From Alloalcanivorax profundimaris (GTDB lineage: Bacteria; Pseudomonadota; Gammaproteobacteria; Pseudomonadales; Alcanivoracaceae), in the NCBI RefSeq assembly GCF_015265435.1, contig NZ_JABJWH010000040.1:1-64000 (forward strand): DNA of 64,000 nt. The letters are read 5' to 3'. The notes beneath the pieces are model-generated. The model saw only the letters and a program-made list of their open reading frames with translations. It made no database searches and was not told where the DNA came from. This document shows positions 1 to 7,715 of this stretch, piece after piece. The stretch's first letter is position 1. Each line of letters opens with the position of its first letter. A program made the translations under genes and the position numbers.

Positions 1-13
1 TATCTTCTGCGTT

Positions 14-45
14 TGTTCATGAACACTCCTTTGGCACAGTGTGCC
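14..45. promoter_or_regulatory. two adjacent palindromes upstream of the SDR gene
   Basis: Positions 14-25 read TGTTCATGAACA, a perfect 12-base palindrome. Positions 33-45 read GGCACA-G-TGTGCC, a perfect 6-1-6 palindrome. Both lie within 80 bases of the SDR start at 92, in the only non-coding DNA at the left edge. Paired palindromes of this size are typical of dimeric repressor operators (TetR or GntR type, for example). The regulator would be outside the window. The operator role is inferred from symmetry and position only. Confidence 0.4.
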
Positions 46-91
46 TCTTTTTAGAAGTGTCCGCAGTAACGGGGTAGAACCCGAGTCGATC

Positions 92-955
92 ATGGTGGAT
101 TTCACGGAGCAAACGGTACTCATTACCGGCGCGGGCCGGGGCCTGGGTTTGGCCTACGCCCGCTGCCTGGGGCGGCTCGGTGCCCGGGTGTGGCTACAGG
201 ACACCGGCGCCGACCGGGACGGCGAGGGCGAGGACCCGGCGGTGGCGCGGGCGGCGGCCCGGGCGTTGCGCGATGAAGGTCTGGACGCGCGCGCTCTGGC
301 CGGCCGATTGGACCATCGCGACGGTTGCCATGCCCTGGTAGAGCGGGTGCGGGCGGAAGACGGTCGCCTGGACGCGGTGATCCACAACGCCGGCTGGGTG
401 GCCTATCACCCGGTGGAGGCGATCACCGAGGACGCCTTCGACCGCATGATGGCGGTGGCCGCCAAGGCGCCGCTGTGGCTGGCCCAGGCCGCCTGGCCGG
501 TGATGAAGGAGGCCGGCGGCGGGCGGCTGGTGTTCACCACTTCCTGCCGGGCCTTGTATCCCCAGTACGTGCAGCAAGGGCTGGCGGCCTACGCCGCCGC
601 CCGCATGGCGGTGGTGGGCCTGGTCAATGTGCTGGCGGCGGAGGGCGCGGCCCATGGCATCCGCGTCAATGCGCTGTCGCCGGTGGCCAAGACGCGCATG
701 TGGGGCGTGGAGGGCGAGCCGGATGAGCTGCGCCCGGCGGAAGTGGCGCCGGGGGCCGCGTTTCTGGCGTCATCGGCCTGCCCGGAGGGCGGCTGGATCC
801 TGCGCGCCGCCAACGGCCAGTTCCACGCCACCCGGGCGGTGGAGGCGACGGGCGTGGATTACCCCCGGGATTTGCGCGCGGTGCCCGCCGCCGGGGTCGA
901 GAAGATCGCGGCGGCCTGGCCGCGCATCGCGGTGCCGGCGGTGGAGCCCCGCTAG
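92..955 (+). CDS. SDR-family NAD(P)-dependent oxidoreductase with YxxxR in place of YxxxK
   Basis: A 287-residue classical short-chain dehydrogenase/reductase. The cofactor motif TGAGRGLG is at residues 12-19, the NAG motif follows (IHNAGWV), and a serine-containing strand (FTTSC) precedes the catalytic tyrosine. The active-site motif reads YAAAR, so the usual lysine that lowers the tyrosine pKa and holds the nicotinamide ribose is arginine; the codon is CGC. The overall pattern (NVLAAEGA, RVNALSP) resembles the dehydrogenase half of peroxisomal-type multifunctional beta-oxidation enzymes, so a 3-hydroxyacyl substrate is possible but not shown. I chose ATG 92 over GTG 41, because the extra residues of the longer form are not SDR-like and would run through the palindromes at 33-45. 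It stands alone, 50 bases before the next gene. Confidence 0.85.
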   Translation: MVDFTEQTVLITGAGRGLGLAYARCLGRLGARVWLQDTGADRDGEGEDPAVARAAARALRDEGLDARALAGRLDHRDGCHALVERVRAEDGRLDAVIHNAGWVAYHPVEAITEDAFDRMMAVAAKAPLWLAQAAWPVMKEAGGGRLVFTTSCRALYPQYVQQGLAAYAAARMAVVGLVNVLAAEGAAHGIRVNALSPVAKTRMWGVEGEPDELRPAEVAPGAAFLASSACPEGGWILRAANGQFHATRAVEATGVDYPRDLRAVPAAGVEKIAAAWPRIAVPAVEPR

Positions 956-1008
956 CGGCGTGCCGATGCTAGACTGCGCCGATCACGATCCGACACGCGG
1001 AGCGCCCG

Positions 1009-1968
1009 GTGCTGTTCAAGGAAAAACTGCTTCTCTCCAACTGCGATTCGGTGAAGCGGCTGCCCGCGGAGCAGCTTAAGAAGCGCTTCCTCACCGGCAT
1101 GGCCTTCGGTGACGGCGTGGTGCTGTCGCCGAACATGCTGATTGATAACCGCGGCTTCGAGACCCTGCTGGCGCGTCGCAACGTGGTCAAATACCTTAAC
1201 GAGGAAGGCCATGGCAAGCTGGTGCTGCGTGGCTTCGGCCTGGGCGGCGCCTTCTCCCTGCGGGACTACTATCATGCCCTGCCTCCGGGTTTTATCTTTT
1301 CCAGTCTGAAAGGCGCTCCCACCAAGGCGACGCTGAGCCGGGCCCAGGAAACGGATTTGCTGGCCCGCGTGGCCGCCACCCAAACGGCTCTGGACCGGCT
1401 TGGCTATGCCGTGGAATCGGTGCACCTGGAGCCGGACAGTCTGGCCGGGGAGATCCGCCGGCGGCTCGCCGACGACGACTGCATTGGTCACTTCTTCACC
1501 CACGCCGATGAACGGGCCGCGTTCCTGGACGCCGCCGCCGGCCGGGTGTCGCGCTCCGACTGGTACGTGTTCGCCGACGGCTATTTCTCCGGCCGGGACG
1601 AGCAGGGCGGTACCCGCTTCAAGGCCGAGGTGATCGACCCCGCCTACAACTCCCTGTTCGCCCTCCAGGGCGAAGGCTTCCTGCAGGACAACATCAAATA
1701 CATAGGCGCCGTGCCGGCGATGATTCTGGACGCCGGCGTGGCCTATAAATCCCTGCGCGATGAAGTGGCGCTGATCGAATATTCATTGAAGCTGTTCGAA
1801 ATCGTTTCGACACTGGGTACCACCGAACTCTACAAATGGCTCACCGATCAGGCTCTGGATTATCTGGAGGACAAGATGACCGAGCGCGGCCAGGATTATT
1901 TCACCCGCCGTAACTGGTTCGGTCTGTACCGGAAAATGCGCACCGCCATCGGCTTGGAGATCAAGTGA
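1009..1968 (+). CDS. uncharacterised protein, translationally coupled to a Nudix hydrolase
   Basis: A 319-residue protein that I do not recognise. It starts at GTG 1009 with a GGAG ribosome site 7 bases upstream. There is no signal peptide or membrane segment. The sequence is mixed alpha/beta, with a Gly-rich stretch near residue 80 (LRGFGLGGAFSLRDYY), a region with aromatic residues and acids near 185 (DWYVFADGYF), and a long C-terminal helical part ending in basic residues. Its stop overlaps the start of the Nudix gene (GTGA, 4 bases), so the two are made together and may act on the same nucleotide-type substrate; that is inference from coupling. No catalytic motif stands out. Confidence 0.7.
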   Translation: MLFKEKLLLSNCDSVKRLPAEQLKKRFLTGMAFGDGVVLSPNMLIDNRGFETLLARRNVVKYLNEEGHGKLVLRGFGLGGAFSLRDYYHALPPGFIFSSLKGAPTKATLSRAQETDLLARVAATQTALDRLGYAVESVHLEPDSLAGEIRRRLADDDCIGHFFTHADERAAFLDAAAGRVSRSDWYVFADGYFSGRDEQGGTRFKAEVIDPAYNSLFALQGEGFLQDNIKYIGAVPAMILDAGVAYKSLRDEVALIEYSLKLFEIVSTLGTTELYKWLTDQALDYLEDKMTERGQDYFTRRNWFGLYRKMRTAIGLEIK

Positions 1969-2477
1969 AAACCGTCTACGAAAATCCCTGGTTCGGCGTG
2001 ATTCAAGACGGCCGTTTCCACTACATCAAGGAAACCGGTGCTGACAACGGCGCCGTGGTGCTGGCGCGTCAGGGCGGCGACTTCCTGTTCGTGCGCGTGC
2101 GGCGCCCGGCCCACGGCGGCACCTTCATCGAGGCGCCCCGGGGCTACGGCGAACCGGGGGAAAGCGCCGCCCGCTGCGCCGCCCGGGAATTGCGCGAGGA
2201 AACCGGCTTCGCGATGGCCCCGGATGCTTTGGTGGCGCTGGGTTGGCTCAGGCCCAATTCCGCCATCCTGGCATCCAGCGCCCAGGCATTTTTCGCCGAG
2301 ATTCCCGGCGATGCGGAGCCCGCCGCCACGGACGGCGAAACCGAAGGCCTGGTGCGAATTCCCGAGGCCGATCTCCCGCGCGCCCTGGCCGACGGCCGCC
2401 TCGGCGACGGTTTCACCCTGGCGGCGCTGGCCCTGTTCTGGGCGCTCAGGCCGGGTGACCGGCCCGGCGCTGGTTGA
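1965..2477 (+). CDS. Nudix hydrolase
   Basis: A 170-residue protein with a complete Nudix box near residues 62-84: G, five residues, E, seven residues, then REL-EE-TGF. This is the metal-binding site of enzymes that split nucleoside diphosphates linked to another group. The layout, an N-terminal strand region, the box in the middle and a short C-terminal helix, is close to ADP-sugar pyrophosphatases, but substrate class cannot be read from the box. The start codon GTG 1965 overlaps the stop of the preceding gene by four bases. The 3-prime end overlaps the 3-prime end of the convergent EamA gene by 32 bases (2446-2477), so no space exists for a terminator between them. Confidence 0.88.
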   Translation: MKTVYENPWFGVIQDGRFHYIKETGADNGAVVLARQGGDFLFVRVRRPAHGGTFIEAPRGYGEPGESAARCAARELREETGFAMAPDALVALGWLRPNSAILASSAQAFFAEIPGDAEPAATDGETEGLVRIPEADLPRALADGRLGDGFTLAALALFWALRPGDRPGAG

Positions 2478-3339
2478 CCACGCACAGGCCGACGACGATG
2501 GCGGCGGCGCCCACCCAGAACAGGGCGTTCTGCCGCTCGCCCAGCAGCACCACCGCGAACACCACGCCGAACAGGGGCGCCAGGAAATTCATGGCGGACA
2601 CCTGGGAGGTGTAGTGGCGGCGCAGCATGGCGAAGAACACCAGGTAGCTCAGGAACGCCACGCCCACGGTCTGGAACGCCAGGGAGGCGATCAGCGCCGG
2701 GCTCCAGTGAACGCTCCAGCCACCGTCCGGCACCAGGGTGGCCAGGCCCAGCAGGGGCACCGAGCCGAACAACTGGTGGAACAGCACCACCGGTGCGTCC
2801 AGGTCGCGCAGGTCGGTGGCACGGATCACCAGTACGGTGGCCGCCCAGCATACCGCGCCGGCGAAGCACAGCAGGTCGCCGAGCACGGTGGCGGCGCCGC
2901 TGCCACTGGCGCCGGAGAAGGCGGTGATCGCCACGCCCAGGAACGCGAACAGAATGCCCAGCACCTTGAAGCGGCGCACCGGCTCGTCGCGAACGATGTA
3001 CATGGCGCCCAGGGCGATCATCATCGGCGCGGTGTAATAGATCACCGCGGCGTGGGCGGCGCTGGTCAGCGCCAGGCCCAGATACAGAAAGCCGAAATCC
3101 AGCGCGAACAGCAGCCCAAGAACCATGGACGGGCCGGTGGGCGCGCGGAACGGGTTACGGCGCTGGCCAAGAAACCACAGTGCCAGCAGCAGGGTGCCAC
3201 CCAGCGAGCGCAGGAAGGTCTGGGTCAGCGGCGCCATGTCCGAGACCACCGCCTTCACGGCGGTTTGCTGGGCGCCGAAGGCGGCGAACACCAGGATCAG
3301 AATGAGGATGGCGCGGGACGTCAGCGGTTGAAGCGGCAT
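2446..3339 (-). CDS. EamA/DMT-superfamily transporter
   Basis: A 297-residue membrane protein with about ten hydrophobic segments in two repeated halves, as in the drug/metabolite transporter EamA family. Signs include the N-terminal AFGAQQTAVKAV segment, the ALDFGFLYLGLALTSAAHAA segment ending the first half, and FLAPLFGVVFAVVLLGE near the C-terminus, which is the hallmark of the second EamA repeat. I placed the start at ATG 3339; the longer form adds 36 non-hydrophobic residues that overlap the upstream MFS gene. It begins 7 bases after the MFS stop with no clear ribosome site, so translation is probably coupled. The substrate is unknown; export of an amino acid or metabolite is typical. 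Confidence 0.85.
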   Translation of the reverse strand: MPLQPLTSRAILILILVFAAFGAQQTAVKAVVSDMAPLTQTFLRSLGGTLLLALWFLGQRRNPFRAPTGPSMVLGLLFALDFGFLYLGLALTSAAHAAVIYYTAPMMIALGAMYIVRDEPVRRFKVLGILFAFLGVAITAFSGASGSGAATVLGDLLCFAGAVCWAATVLVIRATDLRDLDAPVVLFHQLFGSVPLLGLATLVPDGGWSVHWSPALIASLAFQTVGVAFLSYLVFFAMLRRHYTSQVSAMNFLAPLFGVVFAVVLLGERQNALFWVGAAAIVVGLCVVNQRRAGHPA

Positions 3340-3346
3340 AACACAA

Positions 3347-4597
3347 TCAGGCGATGGCGGCGGCCGGTGCCGGCCGCTCGTGGACGAACAGATGAGCCAG
3401 GGCGGACAGCACCCCCAGCGCGATGGCCAGGTACCATATCTGGTCATAGCTGGCGAAGCGATCGAAGAATACGCCGCCCAGCCAGACGCCGGCGAAACTG
3501 CCCAGTTGGTGGCTGAGAAACACGAAGCCGAACAGGGTGCCCATGGCGCGCGGCCCGAACTGGGTGAGCACCAGGGCGCTGGTCAGCGGCACCGTGGACA
3601 GCCACAGCCCGCCCATCACCAGGGCGAAGATCATCACCGAGGCCGGCGTCAGCGGCAGCGTGATGAAGATCAGGATCACCAGGGCGCGCAGCGCGTAAAT
3701 GCCGGCCAGCACATAGGGCTTGGGAAAACGCATGCCCAGCCGTGACGCGAACAGGGTGCCGAAAATATTGGCCAGCCCGGCCAGTGCCAGGGCCTGCAGC
3801 CCCAGCGCGCGCAGTTCCGCCGGCGAAGCGGCGGACACGCAGAAGTTCTGCACATAGGTGGGCAGGTGGGCGGTGATGAACGCCAGGTGGAAACCGCACA
3901 CGAAGAAACCGGCGTTGAGCAGCAGGTAATCCCGGTATCCGAAGGCGCCGCGCACCAGGGCGGGCAGCGGCGGCGGCGCGGCGCCGGCGGTGTCGTGCGC
4001 CGGCGCCGCCACCCGCAGGCGCGGAATGCACAGGGCCATGGGAACCAGGGTGGCGGTGATCACCAGCAGGGTCATGCGCCAGTCCAGCCATTCGATCAGC
4101 CAGGCGGTCAGCAGCGGCAGCACCACCTGGCCGGCGGAGCCCATGGCTGAGGTGATGCCCAGGTAATGGGCCCGCTTGTGCTCCGGGGCCGCCCGGCCCA
4201 CCACCGCCAGCACCAGGCCAAAGGCGGTGCCGGAAATGCCCATGCCCACCAGCACCCCGGCGCCCAGATGCTGGGCCCAGGCGCTGCTGGCGAACACGCA
4301 GATCAGCATGCCGGCCAGGTAGCAGACGAAGCCCAGCCACAGAGCGCGGCGGTCGCCGTAACGATCGGCGAGGATGCCGAAACCGGGCTGGGCCAGCCCC
4401 CACACCAGGTTCTGGATGGCGATGGACAGGGAGAACACCTCGATGCGGCCGCCGAACAGCTCATCGGACAGCGGCTGCACCACGCCGCCGAACACGGCGC
4501 GCACGCCGAACGCCAGCGCCAGCACCACGCCGCCGGCGATCACGATGGTCCGGGTGTCCCGGAGGCCGGCCTCGGCCCGCTGTTCTGATCCCGTCAT
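3347..4597 (-). CDS. MFS transporter
   Basis: A 416-residue major facilitator with about twelve membrane segments. The loop 2-3 signature appears as GILADRYGDRRALW, and a second-half equivalent follows segment 8. There is a soluble, Pro/Ala-rich central loop near residues 195-210. The ribosome site GGGAGG lies 7 bases before ATG 4597. It is the first gene of a two-gene minus-strand operon with the EamA transporter. No substrate can be assigned. The region upstream (4598-4818) is shared with the divergent epimerase gene and must hold both promoters. Confidence 0.85.
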   Translation of the reverse strand: MTGSEQRAEAGLRDTRTIVIAGGVVLALAFGVRAVFGGVVQPLSDELFGGRIEVFSLSIAIQNLVWGLAQPGFGILADRYGDRRALWLGFVCYLAGMLICVFASSAWAQHLGAGVLVGMGISGTAFGLVLAVVGRAAPEHKRAHYLGITSAMGSAGQVVLPLLTAWLIEWLDWRMTLLVITATLVPMALCIPRLRVAAPAHDTAGAAPPPLPALVRGAFGYRDYLLLNAGFFVCGFHLAFITAHLPTYVQNFCVSAASPAELRALGLQALALAGLANIFGTLFASRLGMRFPKPYVLAGIYALRALVILIFITLPLTPASVMIFALVMGGLWLSTVPLTSALVLTQFGPRAMGTLFGFVFLSHQLGSFAGVWLGGVFFDRFASYDQIWYLAIALGVLSALAHLFVHERPAPAAAIA

Positions 4598-4818
4598 GGT
4601 GCCTCCCGTTGAAAACCCTGAATACTAGCAGCGCCGGGCGCGGCCCAGAATCGAATAACCCTGAAAGAACGGTTCAGTTGCGCTGAATATGAGCGGCACA
4701 CCGCCGCGCGCCAGTGTATGCGCCGTGACCGTATCGCCCCGGCGCCTGGTTCCCTCCGTCAGTTACAGGGCCGCGCACGGCGCCCATGATGCCGGGAATC
4801 AAGGCAGAGGAGCCGATT

Positions 4819-5859
4819 ATGCAAATCGATACGAGCATGCCGGTGATGGTCACCGGCGCCACCGGTTACGTGGCCGGGCGGCTGGTGGAACGGTTGCTGG
4901 AAGAAGGCCTCACCGTACACGCGGCGGTGCGCGATCCGGACAATCCGGACAAGCTCAAATACCTCAATGCCCTCGCCGAGCGCACCCCCGGCGAAATCCG
5001 TTACTTCAAGGCCGACCTGCTTCGGCCCGGTTCCTACGCGGACGCCATGGCCGGCTGCTCGGTGGTGTTCCACACCGCCTCGCCGTTCATCACCTCGGTG
5101 AAGGACCCGCTCAAGGAACTGGTGGAACCGGCCCAGCAGGGCACCCGCAACGTGCTGGAAACGGTGAACGACACGGAGTCCGTGCGGCGCGTGGTACTGA
5201 CCAGCAGCTGCGCGGCGATTTACGGCGACAACGCGGACCTGAAAGACACCGCCCAGGGCGTGTTCACCGAAGCGGACTGGAACACCAGCTCGTCCCTGGA
5301 CCACCAGGCCTATTCCTATTCCAAGACCCTGGCGGAACAGGAAGCCTGGAAGATCGCCGACGCCCAGGAGCGTTGGGACCTGGTGACCATCAACCCGTCC
5401 CTGGTGGTGGGTCCGGGCATCAACCCCAACGCCACCTCGGAAAGCTTCAATATTCTGCGCCAGCTGGGCGACGGCACCGCGCGCATGGGCGTGCCGGACA
5501 TCGGCATGGGCGTGGTGGATGTGCGCGAAGTGGCCGAGGCCCACGTGCGCGCCGCCTTTCTGCCGAACGCCCGGGGCCGCTATATTCTGTCCGGCCACGA
5601 CACCAGTTTTCCGGAAATCGCCCAGGTATTGCGTCACCGTTTCGGCAAGGACTACCCGCTGCCCAAGCGCACCTTGCCCAAGCCGGCGGTGTGGCTGTTC
5701 GGCCCGGTGGTCAACAAAACCCTCACCCGCAAGTACGTGGCGCGCAACGTCAATCTGCCCTGGCGGGCGGACAACCGGCGCAGCCGCGAGGAACTGGGCA
5801 TTCATTACCGTCCGCTGGAGGAGTCCCTGTTCTCGTTTTTCGAGCAGGTCATGCGCTGA
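4819..5859 (+). CDS. NAD-dependent epimerase/dehydratase, dihydroflavonol-reductase-like
   Basis: A 346-residue extended SDR. The N-terminal cofactor motif GATGYVAG is at about residues 13-20, and the active-site motif reads YSYSK. The pattern VVFHTASPF and the segment NPSLVVGPG are typical of the dihydroflavonol 4-reductase / cinnamoyl-CoA reductase / aldehyde reductase group (COG0451). Bacterial members reduce various aldehydes and ketones, so the substrate is open. ATG 4819 was chosen because GAGGAG stands 7 bases upstream; an in-frame ATG at 4786 lacks such a site. It is divergent from the MFS/EamA pair. A short GC-rich hairpin (ACCCGG-GG-CCGGGT near 5868) follows the gene but has no T-run. 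Confidence 0.85.
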   Translation: MQIDTSMPVMVTGATGYVAGRLVERLLEEGLTVHAAVRDPDNPDKLKYLNALAERTPGEIRYFKADLLRPGSYADAMAGCSVVFHTASPFITSVKDPLKELVEPAQQGTRNVLETVNDTESVRRVVLTSSCAAIYGDNADLKDTAQGVFTEADWNTSSSLDHQAYSYSKTLAEQEAWKIADAQERWDLVTINPSLVVGPGINPNATSESFNILRQLGDGTARMGVPDIGMGVVDVREVAEAHVRAAFLPNARGRYILSGHDTSFPEIAQVLRHRFGKDYPLPKRTLPKPAVWLFGPVVNKTLTRKYVARNVNLPWRADNRRSREELGIHYRPLEESLFSFFEQVMR

Positions 5860-6102
5860 TCGCGGGACCCGGGGCCGGGTTCGGAGGATCCGGCACGCAT
5901 GGGGCAGGATCGGGCAAGCAACGACGCGGGCGCGTTCGTTAGGGTGGTTTTTTACATCGATTTATCCATTCCAAATGCGTGCGTCTCTTTGTTTCCGGTA
6001 AGTTGTGTCCAGTAAGGTGGAAACAACGCTGTTCCACACGTACGTCCTCGCCAGCGGGTGCCGTCGACGCGGCCGCCCCGCCAGCCAGAAGGATCGGTGA
6101 CC

Positions 6103-6765
6103 ATGTCCCAGCACTCCCGTTTCAAAATCACCCGCCGCGCCCTGATGATCGTCGGCGCCGCCTCCGCGGCCTCTCTGGGGCTGCCCCGACTGGCCACCGC
6201 TGGTCGCGACGGTGAAAGCCCCACCAGCGCTCCCGCCGCCGATGACAAGGCGGCCACCGCCGAAGTGGCGTTCACCGTCAACGGCGTACCCCGCCGTTTT
6301 ACCGCCGACACCCGGCTGACCCTGCTCGACGCCCTGCGCGAACAGTTGCAACTCACCGGCACCAAGAAAGGCTGCGACCACGGTCAGTGCGGCGCCTGCA
6401 CCGTGATGGTGAACGGCCGGCGGGTGAACGCCTGCCTGTCCCTGGCGGTGATGCACGAGGGTGACGAGATCACCACCGTGGAAGGCCTGGGCACGCCGGA
6501 CAATCTCGACCCCATGCAGGCGGCCTTCATCGAGCACGACGGCTACCAGTGCGGTTACTGCACGCCGGGGCAGATCTGTTCCGCCAAGGCCACCCTGGAG
6601 GAAATCCGGGCCGGTGTGCCCAGCCATGTGACCGCGGATCTGAACGCGCCCATGAAGGTGACGCCGGAGGAAATCCGTGAACGCATGAGCGGCAACATCT
6701 GCCGCTGCGGCGCCTACGCCAATATTCTCGATGCCGTGCAGGACGTGGCCGGGGGGCAATCATGA
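6103..6765 (+). CDS. paoA: periplasmic aldehyde oxidoreductase, 2Fe-2S subunit PaoA (YagT)
   Basis: A 220-residue small subunit of a xanthine-oxidase-family molybdenum enzyme. A Tat signal starts the protein (TRRALMI, then a hydrophobic Ala-rich stretch to about residue 33), so the folded complex is exported to the periplasm. The plant-type 2Fe-2S cluster ligands are in [10 protein letters not shown] plus a later Cys; the second cluster is held by CGYC and CRC near the C-terminus. Length and order match E. coli PaoA. The start at ATG 6103 puts the twin-arginine near the N-terminus. It heads a tight operon with paoB and paoC. The known E. coli enzyme oxidises aromatic and other aldehydes to acids; the substrate here is inferred from that. 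Confidence 0.9.
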   Translation: MSQHSRFKITRRALMIVGAASAASLGLPRLATAGRDGESPTSAPAADDKAATAEVAFTVNGVPRRFTADTRLTLLDALREQLQLTGTKKGCDHGQCGACTVMVNGRRVNACLSLAVMHEGDEITTVEGLGTPDNLDPMQAAFIEHDGYQCGYCTPGQICSAKATLEEIRAGVPSHVTADLNAPMKVTPEEIRERMSGNICRCGAYANILDAVQDVAGGQS

Positions 6766-7712
6766 GAGCCTTCACCTACGAACGGGCGGAAACCCCGCAA
6801 CAGGCCGCCATGGCGGCGGCGTCCACGGACCATGCCCGTTTCATCGCCGGTGGCACCAATCTGCTGGATTTGATGAAGATCGAGGTGGAAACCCCGGCCC
6901 ACTTGGTGGACGTGAACGGCCTGGGCCTGGACACCATCGAGAACACCGACGACGGCGGCCTGCGCGTGGGCGCCCTGGTGCGCAACACCGACCTGGCCGC
7001 CGATCCCCGCGTGCGGCGTGACTATGGCGTGCTCAGCCGGGCCCTGGTGGCCGGCGCCTCCGGGCAGCTGCGCAACAAGGCCACCACCGGCGGCAACCTG
7101 TTGCAGCGCACCCGCTGCCCGTACTTCTACGACACCAACATGCCCTGCAACAAGCGCCGGCCCGGCACCGGCTGCGCCGCCCTGGAAGGCTTCAGCCGCC
7201 AGCTGGCGATCATCGGCGGCAGCGAGCACTGCATCGCCACCCACCCCAGTGACATGGCGGTGGCCATGCGGCTGCTCGACGCGGAAGTGGAAACCGTGCT
7301 GCCCAACGGCAACACCCGGGCCATTCCCATCGCCGACTTTCACCGCCTGCCCGGCGATACGCCGCAGATCGATTCGGCGCTGATCCCCGGTGAGTTCATC
7401 ACCGCCGTGACCCTGCCCCGGCCCTTGGGCGGCAAGCACTTCTACCACAAGGTGCGCGACCGGGCGTCCTACGCCTTCGCCCTGGTGTCGGTGGCGGCGG
7501 TGATTCAGCCCGACGGCGGCGGCCGGGTGGCGCTGGGCGGCGTGGCGCCGAAGCCCTGGCGCCGGGAAGATGCGGACGCGGCCCTGCCGAGGGGCGCCAA
7601 GGCGGTGATGGCGCGGCTGCTGGATGGCGCCGAGCCCACCCACGAAAACCGTTTCAAGGTGAACCTGGCCGAGCGCACCCTGGCCGCCGTGCTCGCGGAA
7701 GCGAAGGAGTAA
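6762..7712 (+). CDS. paoB: periplasmic aldehyde oxidoreductase, FAD subunit PaoB (YagS)
   Basis: A 316-residue FAD-binding subunit, with start ATG overlapping the paoA stop by four bases. The FAD-loop motif [10 protein letters not shown] lies near residues 28-37. A Cys-rich insert near residues 120-150 ([21 protein letters not shown]) and a later Cys in [11 protein letters not shown] are the pattern that sets PaoB apart from ordinary FAD subunits; in E. coli this insert carries an extra 4Fe-4S cluster. No signal peptide is present, as expected when the complex is exported through the Tat signal of PaoA. It passes electrons from the iron-sulfur clusters to FAD and then to an acceptor. Confidence 0.9.
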   Translation: MRAFTYERAETPQQAAMAAASTDHARFIAGGTNLLDLMKIEVETPAHLVDVNGLGLDTIENTDDGGLRVGALVRNTDLAADPRVRRDYGVLSRALVAGASGQLRNKATTGGNLLQRTRCPYFYDTNMPCNKRRPGTGCAALEGFSRQLAIIGGSEHCIATHPSDMAVAMRLLDAEVETVLPNGNTRAIPIADFHRLPGDTPQIDSALIPGEFITAVTLPRPLGGKHFYHKVRDRASYAFALVSVAAVIQPDGGGRVALGGVAPKPWRREDADAALPRGAKAVMARLLDGAEPTHENRFKVNLAERTLAAVLAEAKE

Positions 7713-7715
7713 CCC

